From contig NZ_QZEY01000006.1 in assembly GCF_003594875.1 (NCBI RefSeq), positions 282,774 through 346,773 of the forward strand: 64,000 bases of DNA, read 5' to 3'. The translations under genes were made by a program, and so were the position numbers. The DNA comes from Bailinhaonella thermotolerans (GTDB lineage Bacteria > Actinomycetota > Actinomycetes > Streptosporangiales > Streptosporangiaceae). The notes beneath the pieces were generated by a model. The model ran no database searches and was not told the origin of the DNA. It saw only the letters and a program-made list of their open reading frames with translations. Of the stretch, positions 17,316 to 26,700 are shown one piece after another; within the stretch, counting starts at the first letter, position 1, and each line of letters opens with the position of its first letter.

Positions 17316-18746
17316 TTGGCCACAAGCCGAACGCCCGCACGGGAAGGCTGGTTCGGAGCGTTCCCCCCGCCGCGATCGGGGGATCCCGCTCTGTTCTGCC
17401 TCCCTTACGCGGGTGGTGACGCGACCGCTTTCTGGTCCTGGCGGGACGCGCCGGGGCTCAGCCCGCAACCGCTTCACCTGCCCGGCCGGGACGGCCTGAG
17501 CGCCCACGTCCCGCCGCCCGACCCCCGCGCGGTCGCCCGCGCGGTCGCCCGCGCGGTCGCGGAGCGCGTGGCGGGCCGCCGGCCGTACGCGATCTACGGG
17601 CACAGCATGGGCGCGCGGCTCGGCTTCGAGGTGGCCAGGGAGCTGCGCCGCGCGGGCGTGGCCCCGCCGCTGGCGCTGTTCGCCGGGGCCTCGCACCCGC
17701 CGCACCTGGACGAGCCGGTGGCCGCGCTCGCCGGGCTGGACGAGGACCGCTTCATCGGGCGGCTCATCGCCCGTGTCGGCGCGCCCGAGGCGCTGCGCGA
17801 CGACCCCGACCTGCGCGAGATGCTGCTGCCCGCGATCCGCGCGGACCTGGCCTGGCTCCAGGGATACCGGTACGCCGAGGAGGAGCCGCTGCCCTCGCCG
17901 GTCGTGGCACTGGCCGGCGAGGACGACCGGGAGGTCCCGCCGGGCCTCATGCTGGGCTGGGCCCGGCACACCTCGTCCCGGTTCCTGCTGCGCACGCTGC
18001 CGGCCGGGCACTACTTCCTCAACACCCACCCGGACCTGGCCGCCGCGATGGTCGCCGCCGAGCTGGCCGGCGCCCCGCCGGGGCCGCCGGAGGCCGACGA
18101 GGTGCACGTCTGGCTGGCGCGGCTCGACGCGATGCCGGGCGCGTGCGCCGCCGTGGACGAGCTCTCCCCGGGCGAGGCGCGGCGGGCCGCCGGCCTCCCG
18201 CCAGGGACCGACCGGCGGCGGTACGTCGGGCGGCGCGTGACGCTGCGGCGGCTGCTGGCGCGCTACGGCGCGGACCCGGCGGGCGGGGAGATCCCGGTCG
18301 CGCCGGGCGGCGGGCCGTACGCCGGCGACCTGCGGTTCAGCGTGGGCCACTCCGGCGGGATCCTGCTCGTCGCGGTCGCCCGGGGCCAGGCGGTGGGGGT
18401 GGGCGTGGAGCGGCCGCGGCCGGGCGCGCCGGGCCAGGACGCCCCCGGCGGCGGGGAACGCGGCCCGCTCGGCGGGGCCCCCGGGGAGACGGAGACCCGG
18501 CTCGCCCTCCGGTCGCGGGCGGCCGCCGAGGCGCTGCGCAAAGCGGCCGGGGACGGGCCGGATCCGGACGGGTCAGGCGCCCCGCCCCGGACCCCGCGCG
18601 CCGCCGCCGGGCCGGAGCGGCCGGAGCGGCCTTTGGGGTGGCGGGTGACGCACCTGCCGCTGGACGGCGCGACCGCGGCCGTGGCCGTACGGCGGGAGCG
18701 GTGGCGACTGCGGTTCGAGACCCTGGTGGAGGACGCGCGACCGTGA
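17316..18746 (+). CDS. Type II thioesterase fused to a degenerate Sfp-type PPTase
   Basis: 476 residues from TTG 17316 (GGGGAG six bases upstream; an in-frame TTG at 17310 is too close to that site). Residues 1-250 are a type II thioesterase: LFCLPYAGGDATAFW, GHSMG (Ser97), AGEDD (Asp203/204) and PAGHYF (His232). It should clear mis-primed or stalled acyl groups from carrier domains. Residues about 260-476 have the layout of a phosphopantetheinyl transferase: DEVHVWLARLD, YVGRRVTLRRLLARY and FSVGHSGG. The metal site GxDxE reads GVGVE (Gly363 in place of Asp), and the WxxKEAxxK helix reads RAAAEALRK. Glu365 and Glu405 remain. The PPTase half may therefore be weak or inactive. It is the first gene of the cluster operon, overlapping the next gene by GTGA. 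Confidence 0.87.
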   Translation: MATSRTPAREGWFGAFPPPRSGDPALFCLPYAGGDATAFWSWRDAPGLSPQPLHLPGRDGLSAHVPPPDPRAVARAVARAVAERVAGRRPYAIYGHSMGARLGFEVARELRRAGVAPPLALFAGASHPPHLDEPVAALAGLDEDRFIGRLIARVGAPEALRDDPDLREMLLPAIRADLAWLQGYRYAEEEPLPSPVVALAGEDDREVPPGLMLGWARHTSSRFLLRTLPAGHYFLNTHPDLAAAMVAAELAGAPPGPPEADEVHVWLARLDAMPGACAAVDELSPGEARRAAGLPPGTDRRRYVGRRVTLRRLLARYGADPAGGEIPVAPGGGPYAGDLRFSVGHSGGILLVAVARGQAVGVGVERPRPGAPGQDAPGGGERGPLGGAPGETETRLALRSRAAAEALRKAAGDGPDPDGSGAPPRTPRAAAGPERPERPLGWRVTHLPLDGATAAVAVRRERWRLRFETLVEDARP

Positions 18747-21700
18747 GCACGCTGGGCGAACTCATCGTGGCGCAGGCTGCCCGCACGCCGGGCGCCGTCG
18801 CGATCCGGCAGTGGGACACCCGGATGACGTACGGCGCGCTCGCGGAGGCCGCGCTGAACCTGGCCGCCGAGCTGCGGCGGCGCGGCGTCGGGCCCGAGAC
18901 GCGGGTGGGGGTCTGCGCGCGGCGCACGCCGCTCATGCCCGTCTCGGCGCTGGGGATCATGCTGGCCGGGGGCGCGTACGTCCCCCTCGACCCGGCCCAC
19001 CCGCGCGACCGCCTCACCGGCGTCATCGAGGACGCCGGCATCGGGATCGTCGTCGCGGACGCCCCCGGCCGGGCGCTGCTGGCCGGGGCCCCCGCCGTCC
19101 TCCTCGACCCGTCCGCGGCGCCGCCCTCCCCCGGTTCGCCCCCCGGCCCGGCCGCAGGATCGCCCCCCGGCGCGACGCCGCGTGAGCCGTACGGCCCGGC
19201 CGGGCCCGGCAACGCCGCGTACGTGCTCTACACCTCGGGCTCGACGGGGCGGCCGAAGGGCGTGGTGGTGAGCCATCGCAGCGCGGTGGCGTTCGTGACG
19301 ATGGCGGCGGAGTCCTTCGGCCTGGACGCCTCGTGCCGGTCGATCGCGTTCTCGGCGCTGGGGTTCGACGTGTCGGTGCTGGACATGTTCGCGCCGCTGA
19401 CCCGGGGCGGGGCGGTCCAGCTCGTGCCGGACGAGGACCGGGTGGACCCCGGGCGGCTGCGGCGGTTCCTGCGGGAGCACGACGTGACGTGGGGGTTCAT
19501 CCCGCCGGCGCTGCTGCCGCTGCTGGACCCCCGGGAGCTGCCGGAGCTGCGGGACCTGGTGACGGCCGGGGAGCCGCCGGGGCCTGAGCAGGTGGCGCGG
19601 TGGGCGGCCCCGGGACGCCGGTTCCACAACTGGTACGGCCCGACCGAGACCACGGTCTGCGTGGTCGGCACCGAGCTGACCGGCGAGTGGGACAGGCCGC
19701 TGCCGATCGGGCACGCCCTGCCCGGCTGCACCGCGCACATCCTGGACGAGGACATGCGCCCGTGCCCGCCGGGCGTCGCGGGCGAGCTGCACATCGGCGG
19801 CCCCCAGGTCGCGCGGGGCTACCTGAACCGGCCCGGCCTGACCGCCGCTCGGTTCGTGCCCGACCCCTTCTCCGGCGAGCCGGGCGCGCGGCTGTACAAG
19901 ACGGGCGACCAGGTGCGGTGGGAGCCGGACGGGCGGATCGGGTTCGTCGGCCGGCTCGACCGCCAGGTCAAGATCCAGGGCCAGCGCGTGGAGCTGGGCG
20001 AGGTCGAGTCGGTCCTGCGCGCGCACCCCTCCGTGCTGCAGGCCGTCGCGGACGCCTCCGGGGGCGAGCTGGTCGCCTACCTGACCCCGGCGGACGCGCC
20101 CGATCTGCCCGGGGTGCGGGAGTACTGCGCGCGGCGGCTCCCGCCGTACATGATCCCCACCCGGGTGGTCCGGCTCGACGTCCTCCCCCTGAACCCCTCG
20201 GGCAAGGTGGATCTGCGCGCCCTGTCGGCCCCGCCCGCAGGCGGCCCGCCCTCCGGCGCGTCGGAGCTGGAGGAGGAGCACGGCGGGGCCGGGGCCGCCG
20301 TGACGCGGATCTGGGCGCGGGTGCTGGAGGTCGCGGGCGGGCCGGACCCCGCCGACGGCTTCCTCGCGTCCGGCGGGCACTCGCTGCGGGCGATGCGGCT
20401 GGTCTCGGCCGTGCGCGAGGAGCTGGGCCGCGAGATCGGCGTCGAGGACGTGTACGCCGCGCGGACCCTGGGCGGGTTGATCGAGCGGGTCGCCGCGCTG
20501 GAGGAGGGCTCGCGGGCGGCGATCACCACGGGGAACGCGCCCCGGCTGACGGCGGCGCAGCGGCGGATGTGGTTCGTGGAACGGCTGGCGCCGGGCACCC
20601 CCGCCCACAACATCGCGATGGCCGAGCGGATCCGGGGACCGCTGGACGCCGGGGCGCTGCGGCGGGCGCTGGGCGCGGTCCTGGCGCGGCACGAGGTGCT
20701 GCGCTGGCGGGTGCCCGAGCGGGACGGCATGCCGTACGTCGAGGTGGCGCCGCCGGGCGAGGCCGGGCTCCCGGTGGAGGAGCTGCCCGAGGAGGCCGTG
20801 GAGGGGCTGCTCGCCGCCGAGGCCGCGACGCCGTTCGACCTGGCCCGGGGGCCGCTGGTGCGGGCCCGGCTCGCCCGGCTCGCGCCGGACGACCACGTGC
20901 TGGCGGTGACCGCGCACCACATCGTGTTCGACGGCTGGTCGCAGGACGTCTTCTACCGCGACCTGGCCAGGGCGTACGCCGGGGAGGCGCTGCCCCCTCC
21001 GGAGACGGGGTTCGCCGACTACGCGGCCTGGCTCGCCGGGCGCGAGGCGGACGCGGACCCGGCCTGGTGGCGGGAGCACCTGGCGGACGCGCCCACCGCG
21101 CTCGACCTGCCGCTGGACGCCGAGCGCCCGGCGATCCAGACCTTCCGGGGGGCGGCGGCGCGCGGGGCGATCCCGCCGGAGACCGCCGCGGCCGTGCGCG
21201 CGGTGTCGGCCCGGGCGGGCGCGACGCCGTACGCCGTGCTGCTGGCGGCCTTCGGGCGGCTGCTCGGGCACCTGACCGGGCGGGACGACCTCGTCGTGGC
21301 CGCGCCGTACGCCGACCGGGCGCACGCGGCGTTCGAGCCGCTGGCCGGGTGCCTGCTCCAGATCCTGCCGCTGCGGCTGCGGCTGTCCGGGGCGGCGAGC
21401 TTCACCGAGCACGTGAGGGGGTGCGCGCGGGAGCTGGCCGAGGCGGTGGCGCACTGCGACGTGCCGCTCCAGCGGATCGTGGACGAGCTGGGCGTGCCGC
21501 GCGACCTGGCCAGGTCGCCGCTCACGCAGGTCATGTTCAACATGTACAACTTCGCCGGGGCCCGGCTGCGGCTGCCCGGCTGCGAGGCCGAGCCGCTGGC
21601 GCCCGGGCTGCCGGGCTCGCTGTTCGACCTCACGCTGTACGTCAGCGAGGACGACGGCGGCGGGATGGCGCTCCAGGCGGTCTACAACCCCGACCTGTTC

Positions 21701-23746
21701 TCGGCGGCGCGGATCGAGCGGCTGCTCGCCGACTACGTCGCGCTGCTGGGCGCGCTGGCGGCCGACCCCGAGCGCCCGGCGGGGCGGTCCGGGCCGCCCC
21801 CGGCGGTGGACCGCTCGCGCCCGCTCCCCCGCGCGGCGGCGTCCGCCGGGTCCGCCGGGTCCGCCGGAGAGCCGGGGGTGGTCGAGCTGGTGACGGCCGC
21901 GGCGACGACCGGGCCGAACGCGGCGGCGGTGAGCGGGGCGGGCGGCGTCCTCAGCCGGTCCGGCGTGCTGGCGCTGGCCCGCCGTACGGCCGTCGCCGTG
22001 GAGAAGGCCGGGCTCGCGCCGGGCAGCCCCCCGGACGGGGAGCCGGCGTGCGTGGGCGTGGTGGCCGCACGGGACGCCGCGCTGCCCGCCCTCCTGCTCG
22101 GGGTGCTCTCGTCCGGGGCGCGCTGGGCGGTGCTCGACGCCGCGCTGCCGCCCCGCGTGCTCGCCCGGCAGGCGGCCGCCGCCGGGGCCCGCGGCCTGCT
22201 GCTCTGCCCGGGCACGGCCGTGCCGGGCACGCTGGCGCACCTCCCGGTGATCGAGCTCGCCGAGAGCGAGGCCGACCACGCCCCCGCCCCGCCCGGGGCG
22301 CGCGGCTACCTCGCCTTCACCTCGGGCACCACCGGCGATCCCAAGCCCGTCGTCACGCCGGAACGGCCCCTGGCCCACTTCCTCGCCTGGTATCCCCGGG
22401 AGTTCGGCCTCGGCCCGAGGGACCGTTTCGCGATGCTGTCGGGCCTGGCCCACGACCCGCTCCTGCGGGACGTGTTCACGCCCCTGGCGCTCGGCGCCGC
22501 CCTGTGCGTGCCGCCCCAGGACCTCCTGCGCGACCCGGCCCGCCTCCTCGCCTGGCTCCGCGCGGAGGAGATCACCGTCGCCCACCTCACCCCCCAGCTC
22601 GCCCGGCTGCTGTACGGCGTGCCGGGGGCGGCGCCCCTCCCCCGGCTCCGGCTGGCGGCGCTGGCCGGAGACCGCCTGTTCGAGGCCGACGCCGCGCGGC
22701 TGCGCCGCCTGGCCCCGGCCGCCCGTCTCGTCAACCTCTACGGCGCGACCGAAACCCCACAGGCTCAGGCGTACCACGACATTCCTGACGTACCGGAAAC
22801 CTCCCGTCCCATTCCGGTGGGCCGCGGCATCCCCGGTTCCCGCGTGTTCGTCGCCGCCCTCCCCCCGCCGGGCCGTACGGCGTGCGGGGCGGGGCCCGGC
22901 CGGGTCGCGGGCGTCGGCGAGCTGGGCGAGGTGGTGATCGAGGGGGAGCACCTGGCGCTGGGGTACCTGGGCGACCCGGAGCTCACGCGGGCGCGGTTCG
23001 GGGACGGGTTCTACCGGACCGGGGACCTGGGACGGCACCGCCCCGACGGGAGCGTGGAGATCGCCGGGCGCGCCGACGCGCAGGTGAAGGTGCGCGGGTT
23101 CCGGGTGGAGCCGGGCGAGGTCGAGGCGGCGCTGCTGGCGCTCGACGAGGTGAGCGCGGCGGCCGTGGTGCCGGTGCCCGACGGGGACGCCGAGGTGTCG
23201 CTGCGGGCCTACGTGGTGCCGTCGGGCCCGTCGGTCCGGGTCGCCGCGGTGCTGGAGCGGCTGCGGGAGACGCTGCCGGGGCACGCGGTGCCCGCGGAGG
23301 TAGTGCCGCTGCCCGCCCTACCGCTCACCGCCAACGGGAAGCTGGACCGGGCCGCCCTGCCCGCGCCCCGCGCCATCGCCGCGCCGCGCCCGGCCGGGGA
23401 GGCGGTCACCCCTGAGGAGCGCGCGATCGCCGCGGTGTGGCGGGAGGTGCTGCGGCGGCCCGTCGTGGGCGTGGACGACAACTTCTTCGAGCTGGGCGGG
23501 CACTCGATGGCGCTCGCGCAGGTGCAGGCGGCGCTGGGGCGGGTGCTCGGGCGGGACGTGCCGATGGTGGACCTGTTCCGGTTCCCGAGCGTGCGGGCGC
23601 TGGCGCGGCACCTGGCCCGCGAGGGGCCCGGCGACCCCGGGGGCGGCTCCCCGGGCGGCGGACACGACTTGGCGGCGGCGGCGCGCAGGAGTGCGGTGCG
23701 GCGGGCGCGCAAGCAGATGAGGATCCCGAGATCAGGAGGCAGTTGA
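18743..23746 (+). CDS. NRPS A-PCP-C-A-PCP (initiation plus first extension)
   Basis: 1667 residues from a GTG that overlaps the previous stop. A1 (YTSGSTGRPKG) starts the chain because no C or acyl-ligase domain precedes it. Its ten-residue code reads DVLFVAWVCK, close to no single standard code; parts resemble Ala-type (L, F) and aromatic-type (VCK) pockets. PCP1 has GGHSL. The C domain has an intact HHIVFDG. A2 is unusual: the core A4 region reads LAHDPLLRDVFTPL and the code DPRHAALQAK, sharing D-P-R-H and A-K with Lys2-type alpha-aminoadipate domains, so an acidic or aminoadipate-like substrate is likely. PCP2 has GGHSM. The basic C-terminal tail (RRARKQMRIPR) may dock to the PKS. Confidence 0.93.
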   Translation: MSTLGELIVAQAARTPGAVAIRQWDTRMTYGALAEAALNLAAELRRRGVGPETRVGVCARRTPLMPVSALGIMLAGGAYVPLDPAHPRDRLTGVIEDAGIGIVVADAPGRALLAGAPAVLLDPSAAPPSPGSPPGPAAGSPPGATPREPYGPAGPGNAAYVLYTSGSTGRPKGVVVSHRSAVAFVTMAAESFGLDASCRSIAFSALGFDVSVLDMFAPLTRGGAVQLVPDEDRVDPGRLRRFLREHDVTWGFIPPALLPLLDPRELPELRDLVTAGEPPGPEQVARWAAPGRRFHNWYGPTETTVCVVGTELTGEWDRPLPIGHALPGCTAHILDEDMRPCPPGVAGELHIGGPQVARGYLNRPGLTAARFVPDPFSGEPGARLYKTGDQVRWEPDGRIGFVGRLDRQVKIQGQRVELGEVESVLRAHPSVLQAVADASGGELVAYLTPADAPDLPGVREYCARRLPPYMIPTRVVRLDVLPLNPSGKVDLRALSAPPAGGPPSGASELEEEHGGAGAAVTRIWARVLEVAGGPDPADGFLASGGHSLRAMRLVSAVREELGREIGVEDVYAARTLGGLIERVAALEEGSRAAITTGNAPRLTAAQRRMWFVERLAPGTPAHNIAMAERIRGPLDAGALRRALGAVLARHEVLRWRVPERDGMPYVEVAPPGEAGLPVEELPEEAVEGLLAAEAATPFDLARGPLVRARLARLAPDDHVLAVTAHHIVFDGWSQDVFYRDLARAYAGEALPPPETGFADYAAWLAGREADADPAWWREHLADAPTALDLPLDAERPAIQTFRGAAARGAIPPETAAAVRAVSARAGATPYAVLLAAFGRLLGHLTGRDDLVVAAPYADRAHAAFEPLAGCLLQILPLRLRLSGAASFTEHVRGCARELAEAVAHCDVPLQRIVDELGVPRDLARSPLTQVMFNMYNFAGARLRLPGCEAEPLAPGLPGSLFDLTLYVSEDDGGGMALQAVYNPDLFSAARIERLLADYVALLGALAADPERPAGRSGPPPAVDRSRPLPRAAASAGSAGSAGEPGVVELVTAAATTGPNAAAVSGAGGVLSRSGVLALARRTAVAVEKAGLAPGSPPDGEPACVGVVAARDAALPALLLGVLSSGARWAVLDAALPPRVLARQAAAAGARGLLLCPGTAVPGTLAHLPVIELAESEADHAPAPPGARGYLAFTSGTTGDPKPVVTPERPLAHFLAWYPREFGLGPRDRFAMLSGLAHDPLLRDVFTPLALGAALCVPPQDLLRDPARLLAWLRAEEITVAHLTPQLARLLYGVPGAAPLPRLRLAALAGDRLFEADAARLRRLAPAARLVNLYGATETPQAQAYHDIPDVPETSRPIPVGRGIPGSRVFVAALPPPGRTACGAGPGRVAGVGELGEVVIEGEHLALGYLGDPELTRARFGDGFYRTGDLGRHRPDGSVEIAGRADAQVKVRGFRVEPGEVEAALLALDEVSAAAVVPVPDGDAEVSLRAYVVPSGPSVRVAAVLERLRETLPGHAVPAEVVPLPALPLTANGKLDRAALPAPRAIAAPRPAGEAVTPEERAIAAVWREVLRRPVVGVDDNFFELGGHSMALAQVQAALGRVLGRDVPMVDLFRFPSVRALARHLAREGPGDPGGGSPGGGHDLAAAARRSAVRRARKQMRIPRSGGS

Positions 23747-26700
23747 TGGCGTTCGACGAGGAGCAGCCGGCCGTCGAGCCGATCGCGGTGGTGGGGCTCG
23801 CGGCCCGCATGCCGGGGGCCGCGGACTGGCGCGCGTTCTGGCGGAACCTGTGCGACGGGGTCGAGTCGATCCGCTTCTACACCCTTGAGGAGCAGGCGGC
23901 GCTGGGGGTCGCCGAGACCCGGCTGAAGGACCCCGGGTTCGTCCCGGCGGCGGTGGTCCTGGAGGACCACGACATGTTCGACGCCGCGTTCTTCGGCATG
24001 TCGGCGCGGGAGGCGGAGCTGCGGGACCCCGAGCACCGCCTGTTCCTGGAGCTGGCCCACACGGCGCTGGAGGACGCCGGGTACAACCCTGAGGACTACG
24101 ACGGCGAGATCGGGGTGTACGCCGGGATCGGGTCGCCGACGTACGCGTGGATGAACATCCGCCGCAACCCCTCGGCGTACGCCACGGCGGGCTGGCTCGG
24201 GGTCATGGTGGCCAACCACGCCGACTACTGCGCCACGCTCACGTCGTACAAGCTGAACCTGCGCGGCCCCAGCTACACGCTGCACACGGCCTGCTCGACG
24301 TCGCTGGTCACGGTGCACGTGGCGTGCGAGGCGCTGCGCGGCGGCGAGTGCGACATGGCCGTCACCGGCGGCGCGATGATCGAGATGCCGCAGGAGCACG
24401 GCTACATCTACGACGACGAGGGCATCGTCTCCCCCGACGGCCACTGCCGCACGTTCGACGAGAAGGCGGCGGGCACGATCTGGGGCAGCGGCGGCGGGGT
24501 CGTCGTGCTCAAGCGGCTGTCGGACGCCATCGCCGACGGGGACCACATCCGCGCGGTGATCCTGGGCAACGCGATCAACAACGACGGCGCGAGCAAGGTC
24601 GGGTTCTCCGCGCCGAGCCAGGAGGGCCAGGCCGCGGTGATCGCGCAGGCCCTCGGGGTGGGCGGCGTGGACCCGCGGACCGTGACGTACGTCGAGGCGC
24701 ACGGCACCGGGACCCACATGGGCGACCCGATCGAGGTCGCGGCGCTGTCCAGCGTGTTCCAGCGGGAGACCGAGGACGCGGGCTGGTGCGCGATCGGCTC
24801 GGTCAAGACCAACATCGGGCACCTGGGCCAGGCGGCCGGCATCGCCAGCTTCATCAAGGCCGTGCTGGCGACCGAGAAGGGCGTGATCCCGCCGAGCCTG
24901 CACTACACCGCGCCCAACCCCAAGATCCCGTTCGGCGAGAACCCCTTCTACGTCAACGCCAAGCTGTCCGACTGGCGGCCGGAGGGGATGCCGCGCCGGG
25001 CCGGGATCAGCTCGTTCGGCATCGGCGGCACCAACGCGCACGCGGTGATCGAGGAGCCGCCGGCGGTGGAGCGGGAGCCGCGCGAGATCCGCCCCGCCCA
25101 CCTGCTGCGGGTCTCGGCGCGCAGCGAGTCCGCGCTGACGGCGGCGGTCGAGCGGCTCGCCGCGCACCTGCGCGACAACCCAGACCTGGACCTGGCCGAC
25201 GTGGCGCACACGCTGCGCGTCGGCCGCAAGGTCTTCGGGCACCGCGCGGCCGTCGCCGCCTCGGACGCCGCCGACGCGGCGGCGGCGCTGACCGACTCCA
25301 AGCGCCTGGTCAGCGGGGTCGCGCCGCGGCGTCCCGCGCCGGTGGCGTTCCTCTTCCCCGGGCAGGGCGCGCAGTACGCCGGGATGGGCGCGGAGCTGTA
25401 CGAGCACGAGCCGGTCTTCCGCGACGCCGTGGACGAGTGCGCCGCCGTGCTCCAGAAGGAGCTGGGCGAGGACATCCGGGAGCTGATGTTCGCGACCGGC
25501 GACGAGGCCGAGGAGCGGCTGCGCCGCACGGAGATCACCCAGCCGGCGCTGTTCACGATCGAGTACGCCCTGGCGGCGCTCTGGCGCTCCTGGGGCGTCG
25601 AGCCCGCCGGGATGATCGGCCACAGCATCGGGGAGTACGTCGCCGCGACCCTGGCCGGGGTGTTCGCGCTGCCGGACGCGCTGCGGCTGGTCGCCACGCG
25701 GGGACGGCTCATGGGGAGCATGCCGCCGGGCTCGATGCTGGCCGTGCAGCTCGACGCGGACGAGGTCCGGGGGCGGCTGCCCGACGGGGTGTCGGTGGCG
25801 ACGGTGAACGCGCCGGGCACCTGCGTGGTCGCCGGGCCGTCCGCGCTGGTCTCGGAGCTGGCGGTGCGGCTGGCCGAGGAGGGGGTCGGGGCCACGCGGC
25901 TGCGGACCTCGCACGCCTTCCACTCGGCGATGATGGACCCGATCCTCGGGGAGTTCCACGCCGCGGTCGCCGCCGTGGAGCGGCACGCGCCCGCGCTGCC
26001 GTTCTTGTCGAACGTCACCGGCGGGTGGATCACCGCCGAGGAGGCGGCCGACCCGGCGTACTGGACGCGGCACCTGCGCGAGGCCGTCCGGTTCGGCGAC
26101 TGCGTGGGCACGCTGCTGGCGGACCTGGCCGGCGAGGGCGCCCCGCTGTTCCTGGAGTGCGGGCCGGGCGGGCAGCTCGGCGGCCTGGTCAGGGGGCGGC
26201 TGCCGCGCGAGGCGGCGCGCCCGCTGACCAGCCTGCCCAAGACGGCAGGGGGCGAGTCGGCGGCGATCCGCACGGCCGCCGGGGCGCTGTGGACCGCCGG
26301 TCACGCGCCCGAGGTCACCGCCGCCCCGGGGTACCGCGTGCCGCTGCCGACGTACCCGTTCGAGCGCAAGCGGTACTGGGTCGAGCCCGACCCCGGCGTC
26401 GGCGACCCGGAGAAGGCGGTCGAGCGCGCCCGCAGCGGGGCCCTGCCGCTGGAGGAGTGGTTCTCGCTGCCGTCCTGGCGGCGGCTCCCGCCCGTCCTGA
26501 CCGCGGGCGAGCCGCTCGGCCGCTGCCTGGTGTTCGACGACGGCTCGGGCGTGGCGGAGGAGCTGGCCGCCGCCGGCGCGGACGTCGTCCTGGTACGGCC
26601 GGGCGCGGCGTACGGCCGCACGGCCCCGGCCGGCGGCGCCGTGAACGGCGCGGGGAACACCGCGGCGAACGGCACCGCGAACGGCACGGCGAACGGCACG

